In this document: positions 18,401 to 25,840 of the stretch, one piece after another
Layout: each line of letters opens with the position of its first letter
Numbering within the stretch: the first letter of the stretch is position 1
Source: Pedobacter sp. R20-19
GTDB lineage: Bacteria; Bacteroidota; Bacteroidia; Sphingobacteriales; Sphingobacteriaceae
Assembly: GCF_000708265.2 (NCBI RefSeq)
Contig: NZ_JCKI01000003.1
Coordinates: 496,001 to 560,000, forward strand
Reading direction: 5' to 3'
DNA length: 64,000 bases
Translations under genes and position numbers: made by a program
Notes under the pieces: generated by a model
What the model was told of the DNA's origin: nothing
The model's input: the letters and a program-made list of their open reading frames with translations, nothing else
The model's database searches: none

Positions 18401-19498
18401 TTAATTATAAACTTTGATCATAAAAACATAATCCTGCAATTTCTCGATCTGTTTTGTACGTTTTAATCCCGACAGCAAGCTTTTCTTATTAGAAGAAAGT
18501 CGGTTGGTTCCTAAAGAATCTTGAGGAATTGCTCTCATGGCTTCTAAAATATATTTTGATTTGATAGCGAATGCAGCACCCTCTGTTTGATCTGGCTTAC
18601 CACTAATAATCCCTACCAAGTTGCCATTGGCATCTAAAAGCGGACCACCACTATTCCCAGGATTAACCGGAATAGAAACCTGATACTGAGTGGTATCGCC
18701 CACAAAACCATTCTTCGAACTTACATATCCTTCACCTAACACAGCATCATCTTTAGGATAACCTAGCGTATAAACTATTTCACCAATACTGCTGGTATTC
18801 TTTTTAATGGTATAAGGTATAGAAGATAAATGGCTGAAATTCTTATCATTTATTTTAAGGATGGCAATATCATTTTGAGGGTCTGTGTAAATTGATTTCA
18901 CCTTAAATGATTCTCCCTTATTATTTTGAACATATAAGGAATCAGCTCCGTTAATTACATGGAGATTAGTTAAAATATAACCATTTGTAGAAATCGCAAA
19001 CCCCGTACCACCAAAACTATTTTGAATCACAGGTTTTCCAGCTGTTGTAGTAGTGTTATTTATTTTCCTGATTAAACTATTTTGTGTTTTAATCGCTTTA
19101 TTCACCTGGTTACTCAACAAAACCAATTGTTCTTTTTGTTTAGTATTGTGCTGAATAGAATAAACAGACACCAGAGATAAAACCAAAAAAGAAGCAGCAA
19201 CAGCAATAGCTGATTTCTGTTTCCTCCAGAGTTGAACCACCCGGGATGGATGCGGCCTAAGTGAAGAAGCCAAACCTTCTAAATTGATTTCTGCATGAAT
19301 ACTATTTAATTGTTCTTTCAGACGGATCTGCGCTGCAAACATCTCCATAGATTCAAGGAAGAATTTATGTGAAACCACTTTATGATCAACCGCCGGATCA
19401 TTACGACGTAGTTGTTCCAAAGCCTCAGTTTCCTGTGGGTTAAGCTTACCTAAAAGATAATCTTCAATAATTGCGTCTAACTCCAAATCGTTTCTCAT
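18401..19498 (-). CDS. Membrane-anchored trypsin-like protease fused to an anti-sigma-like cytoplasmic domain
   Basis: 365 residues from ATG 19498, 8 nt after the sigma gene stop. Residues 1-90 are a charged cytoplasmic part (DAIIEDYLLGKLNPQETEALE), the layout of Bacteroidota anti-sigma N-termini. One membrane helix follows at about 97-115 (AIAVAASFLVLSLVSVYSI), then a coiled linker at 117-148. A periplasmic S1/HtrA-type protease spans about 160-325 with the full triad: His180 in TNLHVI, Asp210 in PQNDIAIL and Ser283 in NPGNSGGPLL. No PDZ domain is present. Operon position, topology and shared promoter motif suggest it senses envelope state and controls the upstream sigma factor; whether it cleaves itself or another protein is unknown. 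Confidence 0.8.
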   Translation of the reverse strand: MRNDLELDAIIEDYLLGKLNPQETEALEQLRRNDPAVDHKVVSHKFFLESMEMFAAQIRLKEQLNSIHAEINLEGLASSLRPHPSRVVQLWRKQKSAIAVAASFLVLSLVSVYSIQHNTKQKEQLVLLSNQVNKAIKTQNSLIRKINNTTTTAGKPVIQNSFGGTGFAISTNGYILTNLHVINGADSLYVQNNKGESFKVKSIYTDPQNDIAILKINDKNFSHLSSIPYTIKKNTSSIGEIVYTLGYPKDDAVLGEGYVSSKNGFVGDTTQYQVSIPVNPGNSGGPLLDANGNLVGIISGKPDQTEGAAFAIKSKYILEAMRAIPQDSLGTNRLSSNKKSLLSGLKRTKQIEKLQDYVFMIKVYN

Positions 19499-19506
19499 TT
19501 CAATAA

Positions 19507-20073
19507 CTAAGGTTGAAAAAATATTTTCTTTAACCGCTGCAGGCACTTATACTTTTGTGTTTTCGCATTATCGGTATTCGTGTAACCAAACTTCTCGCAA
19601 ATATCCTGCATGGATAAACTGTGGATATAAAAATCCTGAATAATGGTTTTACAAGGTTCACCAAGATGATCAAGGGCAGATTGCATTTTCACAAACTGCA
19701 AATCCTTTTCTTCATGTTGTTCTACATCCTCTTCTACAGCAAACACATCTTCATAATCGGTAATATTGCCTGTTTTTTTACTTCGCTGACTTAGTTTTTT
19801 CAACCAAATCCTCCGGCAAACCGAGTATATATATGTTTTTAGTTTACTGCTGAGTTCAAAATTTCCTTCCTTAATTTTGTTATATAAAATAATAATCGCC
19901 TCCTGATATACATCCTTTGCATCATCTTCATCTCCATTATTATTGAGGATAAATTGCAAAACCATCGCAAAATAGGCTTTATATAACTTGTTAAGTGTAT
20001 CCGCAGAGTTATTTAGAATACCTAAAATAACCTCTCTATCTGTTGGAACTGAACCCTTTAAACTGTTATTCAC
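19507..20073 (-). CDS. ECF-type RNA polymerase sigma factor
   Basis: 188 residues with a GTG start at 20073. Region 2 covers about 28-95 (LNKLYKAYFAMVLQFI...DDAKDVYQEAIIILYNKI, then SVCRRIWLKKL). Region 4 covers about 130-186 (SALDHLGEPCKTIIQDFYIHSLSMQDICEKFGYTNTDNAKTQKYKCLQRLKKIF). It is cotranscribed with the anti-sigma-like protease gene. A copy of the GGGTTAC-N15-GTATTAA motif lies right in front of it, pointing to autoregulation. The motif's -10 half ends only 3 nt before the GTG, so the mRNA would be leaderless or the true start differs. No good ATG lies between here and region 2. Confidence 0.88.
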   Translation of the reverse strand: MNNSLKGSVPTDREVILGILNNSADTLNKLYKAYFAMVLQFILNNNGDEDDAKDVYQEAIIILYNKIKEGNFELSSKLKTYIYSVCRRIWLKKLSQRSKKTGNITDYEDVFAVEEDVEQHEEKDLQFVKMQSALDHLGEPCKTIIQDFYIHSLSMQDICEKFGYTNTDNAKTQKYKCLQRLKKIFFQP

Positions 20074-20076
20074 TGG

Positions 20077-20105
20077 TTAATACGTTTTTCGGTAAATAGT
20101 AACCC
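20077..20105 (-). promoter_or_regulatory. ECF-type promoter of the sigma operon (P0)
   Basis: On the minus strand GGGTTAC (20105-20099), 15 nt, then GTATTAA (20083-20077). Same two boxes and same spacing as in front of the three lipoprotein genes, on the opposite strand. Confidence 0.6.
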
Positions 20106-20214
20106 AATATTAGACAAAAAAAATTATAGCCAATAAATAAGTTTAATACCGCCTCGGGTAAACGTAACCTAAAAGCAGCGTAAAAAAAATATTTTCACTT
20201 TTTTTAAAAATACC

Positions 20215-20243
20215 GGGTTACCTTTCTACCTTTGCGGCATTAA
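20215..20243 (+). promoter_or_regulatory. ECF-type promoter of lipoprotein gene 1 (P1)
   Basis: GGGTTAC 20215-20221, 15-nt spacer, GCATTAA 20237-20243. The spacer also contains TACCTTTG (20227-20234), a possible housekeeping -7 box, so this copy may be read by two sigma factors. ATG is 31 nt downstream. Confidence 0.7.
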
Positions 20244-20274
20244 CAAGAAAATTAATTACTTAAAAAATTCAAAA

Positions 20275-20496
20275 ATGAAAAATGCATTCAAATTAGGCTT
20301 TTTAGCTTTAGCTTTATCTTTATCAGTTGTTGCTTGTAACTCAGAAAAAAAAGCTGAAGGTGCTGATACTACTTTAACTGATTCATCTACTATCGTTACT
20401 GATACTACAGGTGTTGATACAGTTGTTAAAGATTCTACAGTAAAAGATACTACTGTAAAAGCTACTACTAAAACTACTGAAGAAGTTAAACACTAG
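20275..20496 (+). CDS. Small Thr/Asp-rich lipoprotein, tandem copy 1
   Basis: 73 residues. Signal MKNAFKLGFLALALSLSVVAC with the lipidated Cys at 21, then a 52-residue mature part of mostly Thr, Asp, Ser, Val and Lys (DTTGVDTVVKDSTVKDTTVK). The mature part has no predicted fold and looks like an extended tether. Copies 2 (20631) and 3 (20983) are nearly identical. It has its own ECF promoter and terminator. Function unknown; promoter sharing makes it a probable output of the sigma factor encoded at 19507-20073. The Asn after Cys gives no inner-membrane-retention Asp. Confidence 0.85.
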   Translation: MKNAFKLGFLALALSLSVVACNSEKKAEGADTTLTDSSTIVTDTTGVDTVVKDSTVKDTTVKATTKTTEEVKH

Positions 20497-20511
20497 TCTA
20501 ACTTACCATAT

Positions 20512-20549
20512 AAAAAAGTCCTTAAGGTGATTATCTTAAGGACTTTTTT
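20512..20549 (+). terminator. Terminator of lipoprotein gene 1
   Basis: GTCCTTAAG (20518-20526) pairs with CTTAAGGAC (20535-20543), flanked by A6 and T6. Confidence 0.85.
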
Positions 20550-20566
20550 ATTTATTTTAAATTATT

Positions 20567-20595
20567 GGGTTACCTTTTAAATTTTACTGTATTAA
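20567..20595 (+). promoter_or_regulatory. ECF-type promoter of lipoprotein gene 2 (P2)
   Basis: GGGTTAC 20567-20573, 15-nt spacer, GTATTAA 20589-20595. ATG 35 nt downstream. The spacer sequence differs from P1 and P3. Confidence 0.7.
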
Positions 20596-20630
20596 GGGTA
20601 AATTAATTAATAACTAAAAAAAACTCAAAC

Positions 20631-20852
20631 ATGAAAAATGCATTCAAATTAGGCTTCTTAGCTTTAGCTTTATCTTTATCAGTTGTTGCTTGTAATTCAG
20701 AAAAAAAAGCTGAAGGTGCTGATACTACTGTAACTGATTCTTCTACTATCGTTACTGATACTACAGGTGTTGATACAGTTGTTAAAGATTCTACAGTAAA
20801 AGATACTACTGTAAAAGCTACTACAAAAACTACTGAAGAAGTTAAACACTAG
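20631..20852 (+). CDS. Small Thr/Asp-rich lipoprotein, tandem copy 2
   Basis: 73 residues, differing from copy 1 by a single residue (Val for Leu in DTTVTDSS). Same lipobox SVVAC and same disordered Thr/Asp/Val/Lys tail. DNA identity to copy 1 is very high through the coding part but drops at both ends, where promoter spacer and terminator stem differ. Confidence 0.85.
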   Translation: MKNAFKLGFLALALSLSVVACNSEKKAEGADTTVTDSSTIVTDTTGVDTVVKDSTVKDTTVKATTKTTEEVKH

Positions 20853-20867
20853 TCTGACTTTACCCAT

Positions 20868-20905
20868 AAAAAATGGCCTTGAATCTATTTTCAAGGCCAT
20901 TTTTA
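20868..20905 (+). terminator. Terminator of lipoprotein gene 2
   Basis: AATGGCCTTGA and TCAAGGCCATT form a perfect stem around an 8-nt loop (20883-20890), followed by a T-rich tract. The stem sequence is unrelated to those of copies 1 and 3. Confidence 0.85.
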
Positions 20906-20922
20906 TTTTTTTTACTTTTTTT

Positions 20923-20951
20923 GGGTTACCTTTTTAACCCTTTAGTATTAA
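20923..20951 (+). promoter_or_regulatory. ECF-type promoter of lipoprotein gene 3 (P3)
   Basis: GGGTTAC 20923-20929, 15-nt spacer, GTATTAA 20945-20951. ATG 31 nt downstream. Confidence 0.7.
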
Positions 20952-20982
20952 AGGTATATATTCACTCTAAAACAATATCAAG

Positions 20983-21204
20983 ATGAAAAATACATTCAAA
21001 TTAGGCTTCTTAGCTTTAGCATTATCACTATCTGTTGCTGCTTGTAACTCAGAGAAAAAAGCTGATGGTACTGATACAACTGTAACTGATTCTTCAACTA
21101 TCGTTACTGATACAACTGGTGTTGACACTGTTGTTAAAGATTCTACAGTAAAAGATACTACTGTAAAAGCTACTACTAAAACTACTGAAGAAGTTAAACA
21201 CTAG
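20983..21204 (+). CDS. Small Thr/Asp-rich lipoprotein, tandem copy 3
   Basis: 73 residues, the most divergent copy: MKNTFK start, SVAAC lipobox, EKKADGTDTT instead of EKKAEGADTT, then an identical 40-residue tail. Many codon-third-position changes relative to copies 1 and 2 are silent, suggesting the tail sequence is under selection. Confidence 0.85.
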   Translation: MKNTFKLGFLALALSLSVAACNSEKKADGTDTTVTDSSTIVTDTTGVDTVVKDSTVKDTTVKATTKTTEEVKH

Positions 21205-21223
21205 TTTAATTTTCCTCTTAAAT

Positions 21224-21261
21224 AAAAAAAGGTATTGATTTTAAAATCAATACCTTTTTTT
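21224..21261 (+). terminator. Terminator of lipoprotein gene 3
   Basis: GGTATTGATTTT (21231-21242) and AAAATCAATACC (21243-21254) form a perfect palindrome flanked by A7 and T7. The 180 bases from here to purB hold only a possible -7 box TAAATTTG (21411-21418) for purB. Confidence 0.85.
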
Positions 21262-21440
21262 ATGGCTAACAAATAAGCGATTGTTTTATATCCTTCTATC
21301 TAATCGATATCTATTCCTTAAAAAATAGGACGGATCTATTTAATAGCCACTTTTTTCATCACTCAGGGATTTCTTTAAAGATGAAAGTCCTTAAATCTCA
21401 TCAATTGTAGTAAATTTGCGGCAAAAATATAATCCGCATA

Positions 21441-22787
21441 ATGAATTTGACATCACTACAAGCCATTTCGCCAATAGATGGCCGATATAGAAAAACTACT
21501 GAAGGTTTAGCCGCTTACTTTTCTGAAGAGGCATTAATCAAATATCGTGTTTTTGTAGAAATTGAATATTTTATTTCTTTATGCGAAACCAACCTGCCAG
21601 GCCTGGAAAATTTTGATAAAAACCAGTATACGGCACTTCGTAATATCCATGAGAAGTTTTCGGAAAGTGATGCACTCGAAATTAAAGAGACTGAAAAAGT
21701 AACCAACCATGATGTAAAGGCAGTGGAGTATTTTATCAAGAATAAATTTGACAGCCTGTCGCTTCAGGAATTTAAAGAATTTATTCATTTTGGATTAACT
21801 TCTCAGGATATTAACAATACTGCTATCCCCTACTCGATTAAGTTAGCGCTGGCTGAAAGTTATTATCCTGCAATCACCACATTAATTACCAAAATAGAAG
21901 CATTGGCTACTGAATGGAAAGATATTCCAATGCTAGCCCATACTCATGGTCAGCCTGCTTCTCCAACTAAGCTTGGAAAAGAGTTTCTTGTTTTTGCTGA
22001 TCGTTTAAACATTCAACTGGAGAATTTAAAATCGATTCCAAATAGTGCAAAGTTTGGTGGTGCAACAGGTAACTTCAATGCACATCATATTGCATATCCA
22101 GAAGTAAACTGGGTGAGCTTCTCTAATCATTTTGTGAATGAAATTTTAGGTTTAACAAGGGCACAACATACTACACAGATTGAACATTACGATCAGTTTG
22201 CGGCACAGTGTGACGCCTTAAAGCGGATTAACAACATCATCATTGATTTAGACAGAGACATCTGGACTTATATTTCTAAAAACTATTTTAAACAAAAAAT
22301 CAAAGCAGGAGAAATAGGTTCATCGGCCATGCCTCACAAGGTAAATCCAATCGATTTTGAAAATGCTGAAGGCAACGCCGGCATTGCTAATGCATTATTT
22401 GAATTTTTTGCTGCCAAGCTTCCAATTTCACGTTTACAACGTGATTTAACAGATTCTACTGTATTGAGAAATATTGGTGTTCCATTTGGACATACCTTAA
22501 TTGCCATTCATTCGACTTTAAGAGGATTAAATAAAATTTTATTAAATGAGGCTGCTTTGCATGCAGATCTTGATGATAACTGGGCAGTTGTTGCTGAGGC
22601 CATTCAAACCGTTTTGCGCAGAGAGAACTTCCCAAATCCTTATGAGGCATTGAAAGAACTGACCAGAACCAATTCAAAAATTAATGCCGCCAGTATTGCT
22701 GAATTTATTGAAGGTTTAGCGGTTGAGGAGGGAGTAAAAGCACAACTGAGAACCATCACTCCTTTTAATTATACAGGCATTTTTTAG
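21441..22787 (+). CDS. purB: Adenylosuccinate lyase
   Basis: 448 residues. Cleaves SAICAR and adenylosuccinate, releasing fumarate, in purine synthesis. The fumarase/ASL superfamily signature GEIGSSAMPHKVNPIDFENAEG lies near residues 290-312 and carries the flexible catalytic Ser loop. HTHGQPASPTKLGKE holds the catalytic His. N-terminal SLQAISPIDGRYRKTTEGLAAYFSE matches the E. coli-type PurB subgroup rather than the Bacillus type. Single gene. Confidence 0.95.
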   Translation: MNLTSLQAISPIDGRYRKTTEGLAAYFSEEALIKYRVFVEIEYFISLCETNLPGLENFDKNQYTALRNIHEKFSESDALEIKETEKVTNHDVKAVEYFIKNKFDSLSLQEFKEFIHFGLTSQDINNTAIPYSIKLALAESYYPAITTLITKIEALATEWKDIPMLAHTHGQPASPTKLGKEFLVFADRLNIQLENLKSIPNSAKFGGATGNFNAHHIAYPEVNWVSFSNHFVNEILGLTRAQHTTQIEHYDQFAAQCDALKRINNIIIDLDRDIWTYISKNYFKQKIKAGEIGSSAMPHKVNPIDFENAEGNAGIANALFEFFAAKLPISRLQRDLTDSTVLRNIGVPFGHTLIAIHSTLRGLNKILLNEAALHADLDDNWAVVAEAIQTVLRRENFPNPYEALKELTRTNSKINAASIAEFIEGLAVEEGVKAQLRTITPFNYTGIF

Positions 22788-22873
22788 TCTATTAAATTGA
22801 CGCTAAACAGACAGCCTATAAAGGCTTTATTGATCAGTAATTGTTAATTTTGTTTATTCAAATTGATTAAGAC

Positions 22874-23425
22874 ATGACGATTAACGTATATACAGAACAA
22901 ACTCCTAATCCAGCTACCATGAAATTCATGGTGAATAAATTGCTGATTAATGGCAGCGAGGATTTCGCCACGAAAGAAAGTGCTGATCATTCTCCTTTTG
23001 CTAAGGAATTATTTAAGTTCAATTTTGTTGCGGGTGTATTTTTCGCCAGCAATTTTGTAACCATTACTAAAACGGATGATGCAGAATGGGCTGATATTGA
23101 GGCCATTTTAAAAGAATTTGTAAAGGGTGCTGTTGAATCTGAATTAAAAATTAAAGAAGCTACTTCTGAAGAAGCGCCATCTTTTGAGGGTACAGAAACA
23201 GAAATTAAAATTCAGCAAATCCTTCATGATTATGTTCGTCCCGCTGTTGAGCAGGATGGTGGTGCCATTACATATAAATCATTTGATGAAGGCGTGGTAA
23301 CAGTAGAGCTAAGAGGTTCTTGCAGTGGTTGCCCATCATCAACCATTACCCTTAAATCAGGGATTCAGAACTTACTACAAAGAATGGTTCCTGAAGTGAC
23401 CGAGGTAGTATCAGAAGCATTATAA
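22874..23425 (+). CDS. NfuA-like iron-sulfur cluster carrier (Nfu_N plus NifU domain)
   Basis: 183 residues in two domains. Residues 1-88 are Nfu_N (VYTEQTPNPATMKFMVNKLL). Residues about 108-183 are the NifU C-terminal scaffold with the cluster-binding pair Cys150-x-x-Cys153 in ELRGSCSGCPSSTITLKSGIQNLLQ. Binds a transient 4Fe-4S cluster between two subunits and delivers it to target proteins. A possible -7 box TAATTTTG lies at 22845-22852. Confidence 0.92.
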   Translation: MTINVYTEQTPNPATMKFMVNKLLINGSEDFATKESADHSPFAKELFKFNFVAGVFFASNFVTITKTDDAEWADIEAILKEFVKGAVESELKIKEATSEEAPSFEGTETEIKIQQILHDYVRPAVEQDGGAITYKSFDEGVVTVELRGSCSGCPSSTITLKSGIQNLLQRMVPEVTEVVSEAL

Positions 23426-23449
23426 TTAAGCATTTTTCATAGTTAGTAG

Positions 23450-23488
23450 ATATAAGAATGGCTCGCCAAAAGCGAGCCATTCTTATAT
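23450..23488. terminator. Strong 17-bp hairpin between convergent genes
   Basis: ATATAAGAATGGCTCGC (23450-23466) pairs perfectly with 23472-23488 around the loop CAAAA. There is no T run, so it may act as a bidirectional terminator or mRNA 3'-end stabiliser for nfu and the phosphatase gene. Confidence 0.65.
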
Positions 23489-23521
23489 CCAGAGATTTTT
23501 AATATTATATATGGGTAAAGC

Positions 23522-24313
23522 CTAACTAAAGTGTCGCTTTATGGCTTCCAACATTTCCCCAGTAAGTTTTCCATTGGTAGCTAAAATTTCTCTTTTGGTA
23601 AAATATTCATCGCCACCAGAGAAATCAAACACTTCTCCGCCCGCCTGCTGTACAATAAAACAACCTGCTGCAAAATCCCACTGCTGAAGATTGTATTCAA
23701 AAAAAGCATCAAAACGGCCACAAGCAGTATAAACCAAATCAATTGCAGCAGCACCAATCCGGCGAACGCCATGGCTTTTCTGCATCATTTCTTCCAGTAA
23801 CTTTAAATATTGCGCCTGCTTATCAAACTGATAATATGGAAAACCTGTGGCCAGCAAACTGGAAGGTAAATCTGGATTGGTAGAAACACGGATTTGTTTT
23901 TTATTCATAAAAGCTTCACCGCCTTTAAATGAATAGAACATTTCGCCGCGATTAAGTTCATAAACCACTCCAATTACTGGCTTACCTTCTTCATATAAAG
24001 CGACACTGATACCGTAAGCTGGAATCCCGTGAATAAAGTTTGTGGTACCATCAAGAGGATCAATAATCCACGTATAGGTTTTACCTACTCTACTGATAGT
24101 TTTTTCTTCCGTAATAAAACCAGCATCCGGGATAAGTTTTTCCAGGTTTTGAACCAGTTTTTGTTCTGCTGTTTTATCTACATAAGAAACCATATCGTTC
24201 AACCCTTTGTATTCAATTTTACTGGCATCAAATTGTAAAGATTCTTTACGGATAAAGTTCCCGGTTAACTTCACTATTGAAATAACCTTATTACATATTA
24301 ATTCGTAATTCAT
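23522..24313 (-). CDS. Inositol-monophosphatase family enzyme
   Basis: 263 residues, typical IMPase/SuhB length. Metal-binding motifs are present in order: Glu in FITEEKT (near 69), IIDPLDGTTNFIHGIP (near 87-102, with the D-P-x-D-G-T/S motif), and WDFAAGCFIVQQAGGEVFDFSG (near 218-239). A Mg-dependent phosphatase; the substrate could be inositol phosphate, NADP or 3'-phosphoadenosine phosphate, and the sequence does not decide. Convergent with nfu; 42 nt after lgt on the same strand. Confidence 0.9.
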   Translation of the reverse strand: MNYELICNKVISIVKLTGNFIRKESLQFDASKIEYKGLNDMVSYVDKTAEQKLVQNLEKLIPDAGFITEEKTISRVGKTYTWIIDPLDGTTNFIHGIPAYGISVALYEEGKPVIGVVYELNRGEMFYSFKGGEAFMNKKQIRVSTNPDLPSSLLATGFPYYQFDKQAQYLKLLEEMMQKSHGVRRIGAAAIDLVYTACGRFDAFFEYNLQQWDFAAGCFIVQQAGGEVFDFSGGDEYFTKREILATNGKLTGEMLEAIKRHFS

Positions 24314-24355
24314 ATTTTTTTATCAAAATGGATTGGAGATACTTGGAAGATAAAT

Positions 24356-25504
24356 TTAACTCAATTCGTTTTTATTTCTTAGTGCGTAAAAGCTTAAAGC
24401 AATTCCCCCGATTACCAGAAAAGTTGAAATCATTTCTGCCTGGGTAAATGACAATCCGAATACGTGGTACTTAGAATTTACGCGAATCAGTTCGATGCAA
24501 AAGCGTTCGATTCCATTCAAAATCATATAAATCCCAAACATTAATCCCGGTGCCTTTATTTTATCCCGGATGCTCCATAAGAAAGCAAAAAGAATTAAGC
24601 ATACTATTACTTCATATATAGGTGTAGGATAAACGCCCTGAGCCAACTCGTTACAAAATTTCCCGGTGCAGCCAGCAATAGGAATACCCTCGCCCACTAC
24701 ATTATTTGGATAAGTATAAGACCATAACCAATCTGGTAACCAAGAGAAAGGTTTTGGATTTGAATTAACAATTCCCCAGTCGCCATCTCCGGATAAATGA
24801 CAACCAATACGTCCAACTGCGTAAGCCAGCATCATTCCCGGACCACCTACATCTAGCATATGCAAAGGCTTTATTCCATTTTTTCTGGCAATAATAAGCA
24901 CAGCTGCCCCACCACAAATTAATCCACCATAAAAGGTTAAGCCACTAAATGAAAGTAAGCGCTCAATTGGATGTTGTACAAAATCATCCCAATATTCTAA
25001 ATTATCAAAGAACTTAGCGCCTAAAAAGCCCCATACCGCTGCCCAAACGATTAGATTGCTCATCAACTGATAAGGATGTACAGTTACTTTTGTTTCTTTA
25101 GGTTTATCTAATTTATATTTATCTTTTTCCTTATAATCCCAATAGGCGAACAGGGCAGCAAGTAATAGGCCGCCAATAACATTCCCTTTGGCAGACATTA
25201 GAATGGATTGTGCATCGCTTACAAACAATGAATAGTTTAATAAAGCATAGACCAGTTTATAACCTATTAAAAACCCAAATAAAGCATTCATAATAAGCTC
25301 TGAGGTAGTAGCAGGTTTCCCGATTACAACTGTTTTCGTTATGGGATGAAGAATCCCTAATGCTTCTTTTCGTTGCAGTTCTTTGGTGAAAGCCCAATAC
25401 CCTGCAACAAATGCAAGCGCTACAAAAACACCAAAAGTATTAAATGGCAATGGCAGGTTAACGCCAAATAAATATTCTAAAAAATGGGAGACGGTAGGAA
25501 ACAT
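24356..25504 (-). CDS. lgt: Prolipoprotein diacylglyceryl transferase-like protein
   Basis: 382 residues from ATG 25504 (MFPTVSHFLEYLFGVNLPLP); the 32 extra in-frame codons run into repeat DNA. An inner-membrane enzyme that attaches diacylglycerol from phosphatidylglycerol to the lipobox Cys. Several hydrophobic helices plus Lgt landmarks: FYGGLICGGAAVLIIA (like HGGL, with Tyr in place of the His), AYAVGRIGCHLSGDGDWG, GVYPTPIYEVIV, GIERFCIELIRVN and LSFTQAEMIS. Two inserts make it longer than the usual 260-300 residues: a charged loop near 140-170 and a Cys-containing loop GCTGKFCNE. Bacteroidota homologues share this shape. Confidence 0.85.
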   Translation of the reverse strand: MFPTVSHFLEYLFGVNLPLPFNTFGVFVALAFVAGYWAFTKELQRKEALGILHPITKTVVIGKPATTSELIMNALFGFLIGYKLVYALLNYSLFVSDAQSILMSAKGNVIGGLLLAALFAYWDYKEKDKYKLDKPKETKVTVHPYQLMSNLIVWAAVWGFLGAKFFDNLEYWDDFVQHPIERLLSFSGLTFYGGLICGGAAVLIIARKNGIKPLHMLDVGGPGMMLAYAVGRIGCHLSGDGDWGIVNSNPKPFSWLPDWLWSYTYPNNVVGEGIPIAGCTGKFCNELAQGVYPTPIYEVIVCLILFAFLWSIRDKIKAPGLMFGIYMILNGIERFCIELIRVNSKYHVFGLSFTQAEMISTFLVIGGIALSFYALRNKNELS

Positions 25505-25616
25505 ACAAATAATTTGTTGCGAAGATAGGAAAGAAAGCTGAAAGGCTAAAGCGGAAAGACTAAAGGCAAAATTAGATTGCCTGGTCATGCCTCCTTGCAA
25601 TAACGATTCTCTTTAA

Positions 25617-25820
25617 AATCCGTCATTGCGAAGTAGATTCTTCATCTGCTGAAGCAATCTCTTTCGTAAATCTCGCTAAGTAGATTGCTTCCCCGAAAGG
25701 TCGGGGCAGGCTTTCCTACCTTCTCACAACTATTACGATTCAATAGAAGAATCGTCTTCCTGAACTTGTACAAGAATCTCATCTAAATAGGCTTGGAACT
25801 GAATCCGATAACTATCGGAT
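25617..25820. repeat. Dispersed intergenic repeats (336-base gap 25505-25840)
   Basis: Two repeat types, no gene. At 25621-25720 is a CGTCATTGCGAAG...GAAGCAATCT element with an inverted partner (GTAGATTGCTTCCCC). At 25755-25790 is a degenerate TCTTCCTGAACTTGTACAAGAATCT element. At 25803-25820 ATCCGATA and TATCGGAT make an 8-bp palindrome. Related elements lie at 8.0-8.5 and 50.9-51.2 kb. Confidence 0.6.
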
Positions 25821-25840
25821 CAGCATAATAATTTAAAACC

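Noticed and set aside
25505..25600. 32-residue N-terminal extension of the Lgt-like protein
   Set aside because: Encoded by the edge of an intergenic repeat; MFPTVSHFLEY at 25504 is the family-like start.
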